Shown here: in pieces, positions 40,006 to 48,461 of the stretch
How the letters are laid out: every line of letters starts with the position of its first letter
How positions within the stretch are numbered: the first letter of the stretch is position 1
NCBI RefSeq assembly: GCF_020171725.1
Contig: NZ_JAIVAJ010000008.1
Coordinates: 62,001-126,000, forward strand
Source: Halobacillus litoralis
GTDB taxonomy: Bacteria > Bacillota > Bacilli > Bacillales > Halobacillaceae
DNA: 64,000 nt
Reading direction: 5' to 3'
Translations under genes and position numbers: made by a program
The notes under the pieces: generated by a model
What the model was told of the DNA's origin: nothing
The model's database searches: none
What the model saw: only the letters and a program-made list of their open reading frames with translations

Positions 40006-40048
40006 AATGCGGAGAAACCTATTATTTTTTATAAAAAGGAGCCAGCAT

Positions 40049-40366
40049 ATGTACCGCACTACCATTGGCAAATTGAGATTGACCGGATTGCTCGAGGGAC
40101 TGTCGTTTCTCTTTCTCTTATTCCTTTCCATGCCGCTCAAATACATCTGGGATATCCCGGAGTTCGTCACCTATAACGGAATGATCCACGGTTTTCTGTT
40201 CGTGATTTATATGTTCGTCGTCTTCTATGTGACCTATGAAATCCGCTGGTCGAAAAAATGGATGCTCGGCGCCATGATCGCGGCCGTCATCCCGTTCGGC
40301 AATTTCGTTCTGGATAAGAAGTTGAAAGGGACGTTCCACGAAGAAGAAAATCAGATGGCAGGATAA
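40049..40366 (+). CDS. DUF3817-family membrane protein
   Basis: A 105-residue protein with three membrane segments (LTGLLEGLSFLFLLFLSMPL, GMIHGFLFVIYMFVVFYVTYEI, WMLGAMIAAVIPFGNFVLDK). The conserved E in GLLEG and PFGNFVLDKKL near the C-terminus are DUF3817 landmarks. AAAAAGGAG precedes ATG 40049. A decayed second copy of its 3' half lies at 43197-43339 (about 3 kb downstream), which marks a duplication. Function unknown. Confidence 0.85.
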   Translation: MYRTTIGKLRLTGLLEGLSFLFLLFLSMPLKYIWDIPEFVTYNGMIHGFLFVIYMFVVFYVTYEIRWSKKWMLGAMIAAVIPFGNFVLDKKLKGTFHEEENQMAG

Positions 40367-40480
40367 AAGCAGACTGCCCTCTCATCCTGAAGCCGATTAT
40401 TTATCGAATCTCGTGCAAGAATGACCTGTATTCAGGACTTAACTACCACTGACTTGCTTTTACCCTTGGAACATATTAAA

Positions 40481-40807
40481 ATGGCGTGTATGAAATTACC
40501 TTACTATCCACCCATAGAATCCATCCCATTCACTAAAGTGCTTCACGCCTTAAGTGAACCCAATAGAGTGAAAATCGTACGTTGTTTAAACGAGAGGTTT
40601 GAAAATAATTGCACCGCCTACTCTCTTGAGTTGCAATTGCCGAAATCCACCGTCTCCCACCACATCAAGGTACTCCGGGAAGCCGGATTGATCAAGGCTA
40701 GAATTGAAGGAAAGGAGCATTTTTACTCTCTTCGCAGAGAAGAAATCGAAGCGAAATTCCCAGGGTTGATCCACACGGTCACTCAAATAAACGAAGAGGA
40801 TATTTAA
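40481..40807 (+). CDS. ArsR-family transcriptional regulator
   Basis: A 108-residue winged-helix repressor: FTKVLHALSEPNRVKIVRCLNER is the N-terminal helical part and LQLPKSTVSHHIKVLREAGLI holds the recognition helix. EGKEHFYSLRREEIEAKFPGL is the wing and dimerisation helix. A single Cys lies near NNCTAY, so this is not a classical two-Cys metal sensor; thiol/redox or small-molecule sensing is possible. Start at 40481 (MACMKLPYYPP) is a guess since no strong ribosome site is seen; the frame is open from 40421. Just downstream lie a palindrome and a reductase-peroxiredoxin pair. Confidence 0.85.
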   Translation: MACMKLPYYPPIESIPFTKVLHALSEPNRVKIVRCLNERFENNCTAYSLELQLPKSTVSHHIKVLREAGLIKARIEGKEHFYSLRREEIEAKFPGLIHTVTQINEEDI

Positions 40808-40928
40808 TGCTGCAAGAGCCTGTTTAGGGCTCTTTTTTTTGTTTTCATAACCAAGTACAGTCAGACGATTCATTGTGAAAAAGGAACGAATGGATTGCAA
40901 TTTCAAAAAAACGGTGGTACGATTCATA

Positions 40929-40952
40929 ACAGTTCAATGGTTTTCGAACTGT
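40929..40952. promoter_or_regulatory. Inverted repeat upstream of the NAD(P)H reductase gene, candidate ArsR operator
   Basis: ACAGTTC and GAACTGT are perfect 7-base arms 10 bases apart, ending 23 bases before the TTG start at 40976. Confidence 0.6.
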
Positions 40953-40975
40953 AAAACTGTTTAGGAGGAATCATA

Positions 40976-41524
40976 TTGAAAAATATATTAATCATCAACG
41001 GCCACGAATATTGGTCCTTTGCACCCGGAAGATTGAACAAGACATTATTCGGCGAAATGGTCACCCAATTAGAAGGGTCCTACAATATCAAAACTACTGT
41101 CGTTCAGGATGGATATGACGTAAAAGAAGAACAGGAAAAATTCATGTGGGCTGACACGATCATCTTCCAAACACCGATTAATTGGTTTGGTCTTCCAGGG
41201 GCATTCAAATCCTATATCGATGCCGTGTATGAACCAGGTGTATTCTTCGGAGGAGACGCAGAATACGGCCATAACGGTATGATTGATGGGAAATATATGT
41301 TCTCTACCACATGGAATGCACCAGAATATGCGTTCAATGATGAAAACAAGTTTTTCAAGGGACAGGATATCGAAGGTGCGCTTGATCACTTACACAACAT
41401 GAACAAATACGTAGGTCTTGAACCGTTGAAGAGTTTTGGGGCGCATGACGTCATGAAGAACCCTGATATCGATAAATATCTAACAGAGCTTCGTGCACAC
41501 TTGAAGGAAGTATTCGATATTTAA
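40976..41524 (+). CDS. Flavodoxin-fold NAD(P)H oxidoreductase (MdaB/NQO-like)
   Basis: A 182-residue cytoplasmic flavoprotein. NILIINGHEYWSFAPGRLNKTLF binds flavin phosphate, and WADTIIFQTPINWFGLPGAFKSYIDAVYEPGVFF is the MdaB/NQO signature. It reduces quinones or similar electrophiles by two electrons. TTG at 40976 is preceded by TAGGAGGA at ideal spacing. It lies behind an ArsR regulator and a palindromic operator and before a peroxiredoxin-like gene, which points to a redox or electrophile response operon. Confidence 0.88.
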   Translation: MKNILIINGHEYWSFAPGRLNKTLFGEMVTQLEGSYNIKTTVVQDGYDVKEEQEKFMWADTIIFQTPINWFGLPGAFKSYIDAVYEPGVFFGGDAEYGHNGMIDGKYMFSTTWNAPEYAFNDENKFFKGQDIEGALDHLHNMNKYVGLEPLKSFGAHDVMKNPDIDKYLTELRAHLKEVFDI

Positions 41525-41566
41525 CAGCGGGAAGCTGGACATAAAGAAGAATGGAGAGGTGATAGC

Positions 41567-42208
41567 ATGCTGAAGGACGAACTGAAATCCGTCAGGGAGA
41601 AGTTTTTTTCAAAAGCTCCCGAACACGTGACGAATAACGTAAACCAAGCGACCAATGAACTGATCGAATCAGGAGCAGCGACTGGTCTGAAAGAAGGAGA
41701 CCAAGCCCCTGATTTCACATTGGAGAATGCGAGCGGGGAATCCATTACATTATCCGAGGAATTAAAAGACGGTCCCGTCATCCTTAACTTCTACAGAGGT
41801 GGTTGGTGTCCTTACTGCAACTTGGAATTGAGGGCATATGAAGAAATCTTGGATGAAATCAAAGCAGAGGGAGCTCAATTGATCGCCATCTCCCCTCAAA
41901 CACCAGATCAATCGTTGACGACAAGCGAGAAGAACAATCTTTCTTATCACGTCGTCAGTGATTCTACTCAAGAGGTCATCAAGAAATACAACCTCTTGTT
42001 CGAATTGCCAGACTACCTCGTGAAGACGTATAAGGAAGATTTCAATATCGACTTGAGTCAGTACAATGATCAACAAAACCCTTGGAAGTTACCCGTATCC
42101 GGAACGGTCGTCATCGGGCAAGATGGCACAATCATCAAGTCCAGTGCGAATGTCGATTATATGTACCGGGCAGAACCGAGAGAAATGCTCATGCATTTGA
42201 AAAAATAA
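41567..42208 (+). CDS. Peroxiredoxin-like AhpC/TSA-family protein
   Basis: A 213-residue thioredoxin-fold protein. After an N-terminal helical part (residues about 1-45) comes LKEGDQAPDFTLENASGE and the active-site stretch VILNFYRGGWCPYCNLELRAY, with a CPYC pair like that of the peroxiredoxin-like subfamily (not the PVCT of classical AhpC). SGTVVIGQDGTIIKSSANVDY follows. It likely reduces peroxides or organic electrophiles with thiols. GGAGAGG precedes the ATG. It is 42 bases from the reductase gene and is followed by a terminator. Confidence 0.9.
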   Translation: MLKDELKSVREKFFSKAPEHVTNNVNQATNELIESGAATGLKEGDQAPDFTLENASGESITLSEELKDGPVILNFYRGGWCPYCNLELRAYEEILDEIKAEGAQLIAISPQTPDQSLTTSEKNNLSYHVVSDSTQEVIKKYNLLFELPDYLVKTYKEDFNIDLSQYNDQQNPWKLPVSGTVVIGQDGTIIKSSANVDYMYRAEPREMLMHLKK

Positions 42209-42219
42209 TATGGAATAAT

Positions 42220-42262
42220 AAAAACAGAAAAAGGGGAAGCACCGTCCCCTTCTTCTGTTTTT
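42220..42262 (+). terminator. Terminator after the peroxiredoxin-like gene
   Basis: AAAAACAGAA-AAGGGGA pairs with TCCCCTT-TTCTGTTTTT around AGCACCG. It separates the reductase-peroxiredoxin pair from the EamA gene. Confidence 0.88.
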
Positions 42263-42287
42263 ATGTATGTATAGAAGGAGTATAGCC

Positions 42288-43160
42288 ATGAACAGATTCG
42301 TATTCGGAATCCTGGTGGTCATTACCACTGCATTGATGGGTTCGTCGTTTGCTGTAGGAAAAATCGCGATTGATTACATATCTCCATTGTTGTTGAGTGC
42401 TTTCCGATTCATCCTAGCGGGCTGTATCATGGTGATCAGTGTCTTTTACTTAAGAAGACCTCAGCCTGAAGGCAGGGAAGATTGGTTGTTGATCGGATGG
42501 ATCGGCCTCTTCCAAACGGCAGGCGTAATGGGCTTCATATTCATCAGTTTACGGACGATACCAGCCAGCGAATCCTCTATCTTGACGTTCACTAATCCAC
42601 TGCTTGTGATTGTACTCAGTACCATTTTCCTGAAAAAACGGTATAACATGAGGCATTGGTTCGGCGTAAGTTTGGGATTCTTAGGCGTCTTCATCACATT
42701 AGGAGGTCAATTGAACTTAGAGATCGGCACCATACTCAGCTTACTCGCTGCCGTATCATGGGCTATAGCGACCATTCTCATCAACGTATATGGAAAAAGA
42801 TTTGATGTATGGGTTCTATCAGGCTATCAAATGTTGTTCGGCGGTCTCTTCTTATTAGCGTCCAGTTTCCTATTTGAACAACAGGAATTGATTATCAACA
42901 CTGCATCCGTCAGCCTGACTCTGTGGTTAGCCATCATGGCTTCTGTCGTCCAATTCACCATCTGGTTCTATCTCTTACAGAAAGGCGACACTGGAAAAAC
43001 GAGCGCATTCTTATTCCTGGCACCTTTCTTTGGTGTGCTCTTCGGGTGGTTGTTGTTAGGCGAAGAGTTGAAGGCTTCTACTCTAGGTGGAGGGCTACTG
43101 ATCCTTGTAGGAATCTTTCTTGTCAATTGGACTAGGAAGAGACTTTCACCTCGAGTGTAA
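42288..43160 (+). CDS. EamA/DMT-family transporter
   Basis: A 290-residue ten-helix drug/metabolite exporter with two EamA repeats: ITTALMGSSFAVGKIAIDYISPLLLSAFRF opens repeat 1 and LSLLAAVSWAIATILINVYGKRFDVWVLSGYQMLFGG opens repeat 2. The ATG at 42288 has GAAGGAG upstream. It may belong to the same stress response as the reductase and peroxiredoxin but has a terminator in front. A DUF3817 remnant begins 37 bases after its stop. Substrate unknown. Confidence 0.9.
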   Translation: MNRFVFGILVVITTALMGSSFAVGKIAIDYISPLLLSAFRFILAGCIMVISVFYLRRPQPEGREDWLLIGWIGLFQTAGVMGFIFISLRTIPASESSILTFTNPLLVIVLSTIFLKKRYNMRHWFGVSLGFLGVFITLGGQLNLEIGTILSLLAAVSWAIATILINVYGKRFDVWVLSGYQMLFGGLFLLASSFLFEQQELIINTASVSLTLWLAIMASVVQFTIWFYLLQKGDTGKTSAFLFLAPFFGVLFGWLLLGEELKASTLGGGLLILVGIFLVNWTRKRLSPRV

Positions 43161-43196
43161 GATTCGCCCCCCCTCAAAAGGGAGCAGGGGTGACCT

Positions 43197-43339
43197 TCTG
43201 TTCGTGATTGATATGTTCGTCGTCTTCTATATGAAATGAAATCCGAGGGTCAAAAAAATGGATGCTCGGCAATCTGATTGCGGCAGTCATCCCGTTTGGC
43301 AATTTCGTTCTGGACGGGAACTTGAGTGGAGCGTTCTAG
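43197..43339 (+). pseudogene. Decayed 3' half of a DUF3817 gene
   Basis: This stretch aligns without large gaps to 40202-40343 of the intact DUF3817 gene: TATGTTCGTCGTCTTCTAT, AAAAAAATGGATGCTCGGC and GGCAATTTCGTTCTGGA are shared. It carries an in-frame stop and a deletion of about five bases (TATATGAAATGAAATCCG), has lost the 5' half, and ends in TAG. It is a remnant, not a gene. Confidence 0.85.
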
Positions 43340-43354
43340 GAGGGAGGAAAAGGA

Positions 43355-43534
43355 TTGGCCATAAAGCGTAAAATTCATGTAACTCTTAACACCATTTTTT
43401 TAGCAGTAGCCCTTATACTTGCTTATGTAAGTGCAATAGAGCTTGGAAATGGACTTGATATAACCACAGTGACTTTACTACTCCTTTCTCTAGCTAGTGG
43501 GATGAGTATATATCGAGAAATGAAAAACAAGTGA
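43355..43534 (+). CDS. Short membrane protein of 59 residues
   Basis: TTG at 43355, preceded by GGAGGGAGGAAAAGG, opens a 59-codon frame ending in TGA. The product MAIKRKIHVTLNTIFLAVAL-, a second hydrophobic part (ITTVTLLLLSLASGMSIY) and a basic end REMKNK make a two-helix membrane protein. It follows the DUF3817 remnant and precedes a terminator. Not recognised. Confidence 0.6.
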   Translation: MAIKRKIHVTLNTIFLAVALILAYVSAIELGNGLDITTVTLLLLSLASGMSIYREMKNK

Positions 43535-43584
43535 TTTACAGTCGTTCGATACAGAACACTATAAGTCTTTACTGTTACGAACAA

Positions 43585-43632
43585 ACAAAAAACAGACACT
43601 TGCCGCTGACCGCAGCAAGTGTCTGTTTTTTT
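43585..43632. terminator. Bidirectional terminator
   Basis: AAAAAACAGACACTTGC and GCAAGTGTCTGTTTTTT form a 17-bp stem with a 12-14-base loop between the small membrane gene and the convergent lipoprotein gene. Confidence 0.92.
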
Positions 43633-44722
43633 ACTCATCCTTCACTTCAACCTTCACCGGTTCCTCTTGACTCGTAGTTTCAAACACAACGTCCCATCGA
43701 TCACCGTCTTTGACGTACTCTATTTCCTTCACATTAAAATATTCACCCCGGTGATCAGGGGTTTCCACCACTTCTTTTGCTTGATCGACCGCTTTTAGAA
43801 TCACCTCAGAGGCTTTCAAGTCCGCACCCTCAGGCTGGGCATCTTTCAGAATTTCCGTCTCCCTCGCTCCCGCTTGTGCAGGAAGAGATTCCATTACATT
43901 CGTATAAGAAACGTTAACATAATCGCCAACCTGAACTTCCTCCGGCCGATTACTGAACCAAGTCATATCGACAAGCATTTCATCTTCTCTCACATCCGTT
44001 ACGTAACCTTTCACCAGATTCGGCGGCGTGACTCGGATCGCAATTTTCACTTCCGTGTTTTCGTTCAAATAGTTGAGTTCTTCTTCCGTCAATTGTTCCG
44101 TAACATTGATATTCAACTGTTTGGAAGGCGTACACGTCCCATACCCCCATAATTTACTTCTTATCGAAGACCCTTCTAATAATTGTGATAATGCATCGTG
44201 CTGGTTTCTAAGTTCCGTTGCTGACATCTCCACTTCTTCAATACGAATGGCGTTTTCATTAAAGGCTTGCTTCAAGTCATTTGCTGTATCGAGAAAAGCC
44301 TCTTTCACTTTCAGCTCTTTCTCTGTCAATCGCTTCTTGAATTGAAGAACGATGGTCCCCTTCACCATATACATGTCACCAATTTCCCTTAGATCATCGA
44401 ACGAGTAGCCATTTTCAGCCATGCTTTTTCTTAAAAACTCCTGGCGCTCTCCTTGAAGTGAAGCGACTTCCAGCACCATCGGATTGTGTTCTTTCATTTC
44501 ATCTGAGATCTGGTCTACATCGTAAAGCTTCTGCTCTTCTTCGGATAAATCACTGAACGTCTGGCCTTCATAGTCCGGCTCAGGACATGATTCTACAAGC
44601 ATCTGATAGCTGTCTAAACTTCCCGCACTCCCTGACGCCTTCTTCTCCTCAGGTTGTTCGGCCTGTCCGCACGCTGATAAGACTAGTACACAAAAGAATG
44701 AAAGACTTATTATTTTTTTCAT
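43631..44722 (-). CDS. Large lipoprotein, unknown function
   Basis: A 363-residue exported protein. The signal peptide FFCVLVLSAC ends in a lipobox and is followed by an acidic, Ser/Gly-rich linker. The mature protein has a long charged helical part (EEEQKLYDVDQISDEMKEHN ... ERQEFLRKSMAENGYSFDDL), a region LQFKKRLTEKELKVKEAFLD, and a C-terminal strand domain with an OB-like stretch (GYVTDVREDEMLVDMTWFSNRPEEVQVGDYVNV). The OB-like part recalls DUF3221-type lipoproteins. AAGGGGGG precedes the ATG. The gene appears monocistronic. Confidence 0.75.
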   Translation of the reverse strand: MKKIISLSFFCVLVLSACGQAEQPEEKKASGSAGSLDSYQMLVESCPEPDYEGQTFSDLSEEEQKLYDVDQISDEMKEHNPMVLEVASLQGERQEFLRKSMAENGYSFDDLREIGDMYMVKGTIVLQFKKRLTEKELKVKEAFLDTANDLKQAFNENAIRIEEVEMSATELRNQHDALSQLLEGSSIRSKLWGYGTCTPSKQLNINVTEQLTEEELNYLNENTEVKIAIRVTPPNLVKGYVTDVREDEMLVDMTWFSNRPEEVQVGDYVNVSYTNVMESLPAQAGARETEILKDAQPEGADLKASEVILKAVDQAKEVVETPDHRGEYFNVKEIEYVKDGDRWDVVFETTSQEEPVKVEVKDE

Positions 44723-44876
44723 CTATCCCGTCCCCCCTTGATGTCTAATTAGTCGTTAGAATCAGGAAAGAGTTACAGGCGCATCATAAAAGGTAGGAAT
44801 GATGCGTTGTTATGTATGATGAGAAACGAGAATGACTTTCTTACGGTTGGTGCCTGCCCCCGTAAAATAAGATGGT

Positions 44877-45431
44877 TTATCCGTGTTTTTTTATGATATA
44901 CATATGATAAACTGCATCGAATTCAGGATAGTCCGTATAACGGTCCGCAAGCACTTCCCACCCGAAACGCGTCTCATTCAACACGCGTTTCAATTGATTC
45001 TCCCTCTGCTCACCTTTTATCATGAAAATCGCCAATACCCCGTCACCTTTCAAATCCGATGCCATACGCTGGAGAAACTTCGTCTCCTTCTCGACATCTC
45101 GTTTATAAAAGTGCAGCATGGAATCCAGGAGGATGATATCATGCTCATCGGAAATCTTGAACGAGTTAACATCTCCCACTTTCCCATTCACATTCAACGC
45201 CTCACGATGTGCGACTTGATTCATCTGCTCGATTCCAACCGTGGAGACATCTACACCCGTGACCGTGTACCCTAACCTCCCCAGGCACAATGCATCCCTC
45301 CCTTGTCCACACCCAAGGTCAAGAACATGCCCTTTCGGTTCGTACGCCTCGAAGAATGACACAAGCCCTGGGTATGGGTCTCCGAAATAATCTTCTTTTT
45401 TATAATGTGTATTGTAGACGGGTTCCTTCAT
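44877..45431 (-). CDS. Class I SAM-dependent methyltransferase
   Basis: A 184-residue enzyme. Motif I HVLDLGCGQGRDALCLGRLG binds S-adenosylmethionine, GYTVTGVDVSTVGIEQM is motif II, and HDIILLDSMLHFYKRD is the acidic loop/motif IV region. The layout resembles TehB-like methyltransferases but shorter. GAAGGAAG precedes the ATG. No partner gene tells the substrate. Confidence 0.88.
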   Translation of the reverse strand: MKEPVYNTHYKKEDYFGDPYPGLVSFFEAYEPKGHVLDLGCGQGRDALCLGRLGYTVTGVDVSTVGIEQMNQVAHREALNVNGKVGDVNSFKISDEHDIILLDSMLHFYKRDVEKETKFLQRMASDLKGDGVLAIFMIKGEQRENQLKRVLNETRFGWEVLADRYTDYPEFDAVYHMYIIKKHG

Positions 45432-45462
45432 GTCGTCACTTCCTTCTCTCTATTCACGGTAT

Positions 45463-45516
45463 GATGCCTCCCCCAACCTTTTATCATGAGACGATGGTGC
45501 GGGTTCGGTCACTTTT
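45463..45516 (+). repeat. REP-like hairpin, degenerate copy 0
   Basis: ATGCCTCCCCCAACCTTTTA, followed by ATGAGACGATGGTGCGGGTT and CGGTCACTTTT, aligns to the intact copy at 51436 but with a decayed right arm. It lies between the methyltransferase and the LXG toxin gene. A shorter, doubtful trace (GGTGCCTGCCCCCGTAAAAT) occurs near 44850. Confidence 0.6.
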
Positions 45517-45622
45517 ATATTATATAAAAATAGACAAAACCCTTTTTATTCGTTCAAATGCTTTCGATCACAAACCCTTTCCTGAGAGTGGTGGGAACTT
45601 TTCTCTTAGTTAGATTCTCCTA

Positions 45623-45650
45623 TTGAGATTGGTAGTATTTTCTATACAAT
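45623..45650 (+). promoter_or_regulatory. Promoter of the LXG toxin gene
   Basis: TTGAGA, a 16-base spacer, then TACAAT, ending 33 bases before the ATG at 45684, with AAAGGGGAGG between. Confidence 0.6.
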
Positions 45651-45683
45651 GAAAATAGAAAAATTTCCAAGTTAAAGGGGAGG

Positions 45684-47861
45684 ATGAGAATCAAAGTTTT
45701 AGATGCTGAATCTTTGCATAAAGGAATCGAGCAGACGAAGGATGGCATCAAGCCACTCCGACAACAAATCATTCACATCCAGCAGTCGATCCAGTCATTC
45801 GTAGGGCTGGAGGACGGGTTCAAGGGAAAAGGCGGCGAGGCGATCCGTTCTTTTTACGAAGAATGTCACCTCCCTCTTCTCTTACTGATGGAAGGCTTCT
45901 TATCCTCCTATGAAAAGGCGCTTGGCGATATTCTACGCGATTTGTCTGGGCTGGATTCATCCAGACAGGCATTTCTGCGGGAGGATTATCTGGAAAGCGA
46001 AGTGCAGCATTCACTTTCCAAGGTACAAGACCTCACGTCCACGTTGACCGAAGAAGCAAATGCAGCGCTTCGCTCGGTGAGCCACCTTGTATCGACTCCA
46101 CAATTAGACGACAGCGGTGTCCTCGACCAAGTCGATCGTTCGAAGGAGCTGTCCAGAAAAGCTGTGACGGACCTTCATCAATTTGATGCGATGAGCGCAA
46201 CAAGAATAGAGATTGTAGGGCGTGATCTCGCTGTCATTCGGAGCTTTTTGACACGCATTCAAGTGATGTTCCAATCAGGCGAGCTCCAGATTGATGAATA
46301 CCAAGGGCAATTAAGGGAAGAACCAGAATACGAGGCTTTACTGACGGCGGTCAGGTCCTATACGGTTTCAACCCATTCTATTCCTCGTGATATGATGGGC
46401 ATGAATCGCTACGAACTGGCGCGACTTTCTCCAGGGACTCAAATTCTTATCCAGAACCTCCAGAATCGCTATCACCATCAAACGTTGGATTACCGGGTCC
46501 GAGCCCTCGGAGTACTGGAACCTACCAGGGATGCAAAAGTCGAAGTACAACCCGCAACAGCAGCCGCCAGTGCAAAAGTGTCAAAAGAGGAATCTGGTGG
46601 CATATTAGAAACCATCCAAAAAACGCTTATGGGAATATTAGAAGGTTTTTTCAACCTACTCATTGATACCGTCAGCGGGCTCGCCGACCTCCTTTATCAA
46701 ATTGCTGTCAACCCTGTTGAGTTTACGAAGGGCATCTACAATGCGGTTGTAAATCCAGATGAAACAATTAAGTACATTTGGCAATCCTTAGAACATTCAT
46801 GGTCCACAAAAGTGATCCACGGTGATGCACGATCCCGGTCCGAATTTTTCACCTATAGTTTACTTTCGGTTATAGGGCTGAAAGGCATAACTAAAGTAGG
46901 AAGTCTTGGAAAACTCAGTAAAACCAATCGACGAGGCGGAAAATCAAGCATTCCTTACAACACCATGAAGACCGACTCTTTGAAAACAGACATCGAAACG
47001 AGATTACGGAACACCCTCTCAAACAGTAAAGATAAAGCACTACAGTTTGCGAGAAGCAAGCCCGTAAGAGACGCCATTCAGATGAAAGCCTTGTCCAATC
47101 GGGCCCGAGACCTTTACACCAGAGCAGGCAACGTCTTCAATCCAGATCGGATCAAGAACGTGATGCAGTCGACGTATGACAAGGTCATTAAAGGGCCTGT
47201 ATCGCGAGTGGGCCGCTTCACCTCTCGTACGGTGAATTCCATGGTTGAGAGCACATTGCCCCAGACTCAGATGGCGGGGGTTCGTGCTGGGATGGACTGG
47301 CGTTCGGTTGATGAGGATACGTATCGGTTTGCGGAGAGTGAGAATAAAAGTGTAAATACAAATGCAACGGATAATACTCCTAACAATGTAGACTATGGTG
47401 AGCAATTCACTAAGATTAATGGGAGAAAAGCATTGAAACCAAACATAGAATATAAAACTAAAGAAGGTTACCATTATAAAACAGATAGTGAAGGAAGAAT
47501 ATCAAATGCAGAAGCGACGCTACAACTCGGAAAAACAAATCGTAATAATTATGCACAAAGGACAGTAGGTAGAGAAGATAGGTTACCTGATGATGATGGA
47601 GGGCATTTAATAGCTAGCATTTTCAAAGGTTCAGGGGAAATTGACAACTTACTACCAATGAATGCTACACTGAATAGAAAAGAATACAAATCCTTAGAAA
47701 CATCTTGGAAAAAGGCTTTAGAATCAGGGAAAACAGTTGAAGTTAAAATTGAACCTATCTATAAAGGTAGTTCTTCTCGTCCTACAAAATTTGAAGTTGA
47801 ATACAAAATTAATAGCAAGAAGTATGAACTAAATTTAAGTAATTACAATGGAGGTGGTTGA
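45684..47861 (+). CDS. LXG-domain polymorphic toxin with C-terminal DNA/RNA non-specific endonuclease
   Basis: A 725-residue secreted toxin. Residues 1-210 are the LXG domain used for export by the type VII secretion system (MRIKVLDAESLHKGIEQTKDGI, then LEDGFKGKGGEAIRSFYEEC). Residues 295-550 form a conserved pretoxin part, with a hydrophobic segment FFNLLIDTVSGLADLLYQI and the linker PYNTMKTDSLKTDIETRLRN ... GMDWRSVDEDTYRFAE. Residues 590-725 are the toxic domain, Endonuclease_NS_2 type: RLPDDDGGHLIASIFKG with the catalytic His, then NLLPMNATLNRKEY. The last part is strikingly AT-rich compared with the linker. It is followed 2 bases after its stop by a YezG-type immunity gene. Confidence 0.93.
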   Translation: MRIKVLDAESLHKGIEQTKDGIKPLRQQIIHIQQSIQSFVGLEDGFKGKGGEAIRSFYEECHLPLLLLMEGFLSSYEKALGDILRDLSGLDSSRQAFLREDYLESEVQHSLSKVQDLTSTLTEEANAALRSVSHLVSTPQLDDSGVLDQVDRSKELSRKAVTDLHQFDAMSATRIEIVGRDLAVIRSFLTRIQVMFQSGELQIDEYQGQLREEPEYEALLTAVRSYTVSTHSIPRDMMGMNRYELARLSPGTQILIQNLQNRYHHQTLDYRVRALGVLEPTRDAKVEVQPATAAASAKVSKEESGGILETIQKTLMGILEGFFNLLIDTVSGLADLLYQIAVNPVEFTKGIYNAVVNPDETIKYIWQSLEHSWSTKVIHGDARSRSEFFTYSLLSVIGLKGITKVGSLGKLSKTNRRGGKSSIPYNTMKTDSLKTDIETRLRNTLSNSKDKALQFARSKPVRDAIQMKALSNRARDLYTRAGNVFNPDRIKNVMQSTYDKVIKGPVSRVGRFTSRTVNSMVESTLPQTQMAGVRAGMDWRSVDEDTYRFAESENKSVNTNATDNTPNNVDYGEQFTKINGRKALKPNIEYKTKEGYHYKTDSEGRISNAEATLQLGKTNRNNYAQRTVGREDRLPDDDGGHLIASIFKGSGEIDNLLPMNATLNRKEYKSLETSWKKALESGKTVEVKIEPIYKGSSSRPTKFEVEYKINSKKYELNLSNYNGGG

Positions 47862-47863
47862 AT

Positions 47864-48277
47864 TTGGAAACGAAACAAATGGAAGTCACATACCAAAAGG
47901 TAGCTAATATTTTAGTTGAGATGATACCAGAAGAGTGGGAAAAAATTTTATTATATGCTGAGGTAAGAGAGGGATTTTCTCAAGTGTTTTTTTATTACTA
48001 TCCAATAAACCAAGAACAACCAGTATATAGCTTGGATATTGTTGATATGTTTAATATTGATAAGCCTCGACATAAAGAATTAAAACAAGAACTGTATGAC
48101 TGTTTTGAAGAACTTTGGAATGAATTTATAGTTCAGGGCCAGGAACCATGGACAAGGTTAACATATATTTTGGATAACTTGGGGAAAATGAAACTTAATT
48201 ATGAATATGATGACATTTCAGAAATTAGTTTAGACGAGAAGCAGGATAAATGGGAGGCTGAATACTTAAGAAAATAA
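47864..48277 (+). CDS. YezG/DUF600-type immunity protein
   Basis: A 137-residue acidic cytoplasmic protein that is expected to bind and neutralise the endonuclease domain encoded just upstream. Landmarks: YQKVANILVEMIPEEWEKILLYAEV, VFFYYYPINQEQPVYSLDIV and a C-terminal LKQELYDCFEELWNEF, FIVQGQEPWTRLTYIL. Start TTG 47864 is 9 bases from GGAGG at the end of the toxin gene; TTG 47858 would be too close to it. YezG is the known partner of the LXG toxin YeeF in Bacillus subtilis. Strongly AT-rich, as is the toxin tip. Confidence 0.9.
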   Translation: METKQMEVTYQKVANILVEMIPEEWEKILLYAEVREGFSQVFFYYYPINQEQPVYSLDIVDMFNIDKPRHKELKQELYDCFEELWNEFIVQGQEPWTRLTYILDNLGKMKLNYEYDDISEISLDEKQDKWEAEYLRK

Positions 48278-48306
48278 CGGAAAGTTGAGTTTCTTTTTTC
48301 TCAATG

Positions 48307-48342
48307 AGCACTTGATTGTCTTATAGACAACAAGTGCTTTTT
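48307..48342 (+). terminator. Terminator after the YezG-type immunity gene
   Basis: AGCACTTG and CAAGTGCT pair, with an inner GTCT/AGAC stem, then TTTTTG. Confidence 0.8.
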
Positions 48343-48406
48343 GTATGAAGAGTAATTCTACAATTTGTATGATGTTCATAACTAATGGTGGTTGTACAAC
48401 TATTTG

Positions 48407-48441
48407 AAAGTGCCTGACCCCAACCTTTTACTATGGTAAAG
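48407..48441 (+). repeat. REP-like hairpin copy 1 (left arm and core only)
   Basis: AAAGTGCCTGACCCCAACC followed by TTTTACTATGGTAAAG, the left arm and inner hairpin of the element; the right arm is missing (the sequence goes on GAATTATAGGGG). It is directly upstream of the SUKH fragment. Confidence 0.8.
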
Positions 48442-48461
48442 AGAATTATAGGGGTTTAGGG

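Noticed and set aside
45684..47861. A type VII secretion apparatus gene beside the LXG toxin
   Set aside because: No EssC-, YukD- or WXG100-like gene is seen in the window; the export machinery must be elsewhere.
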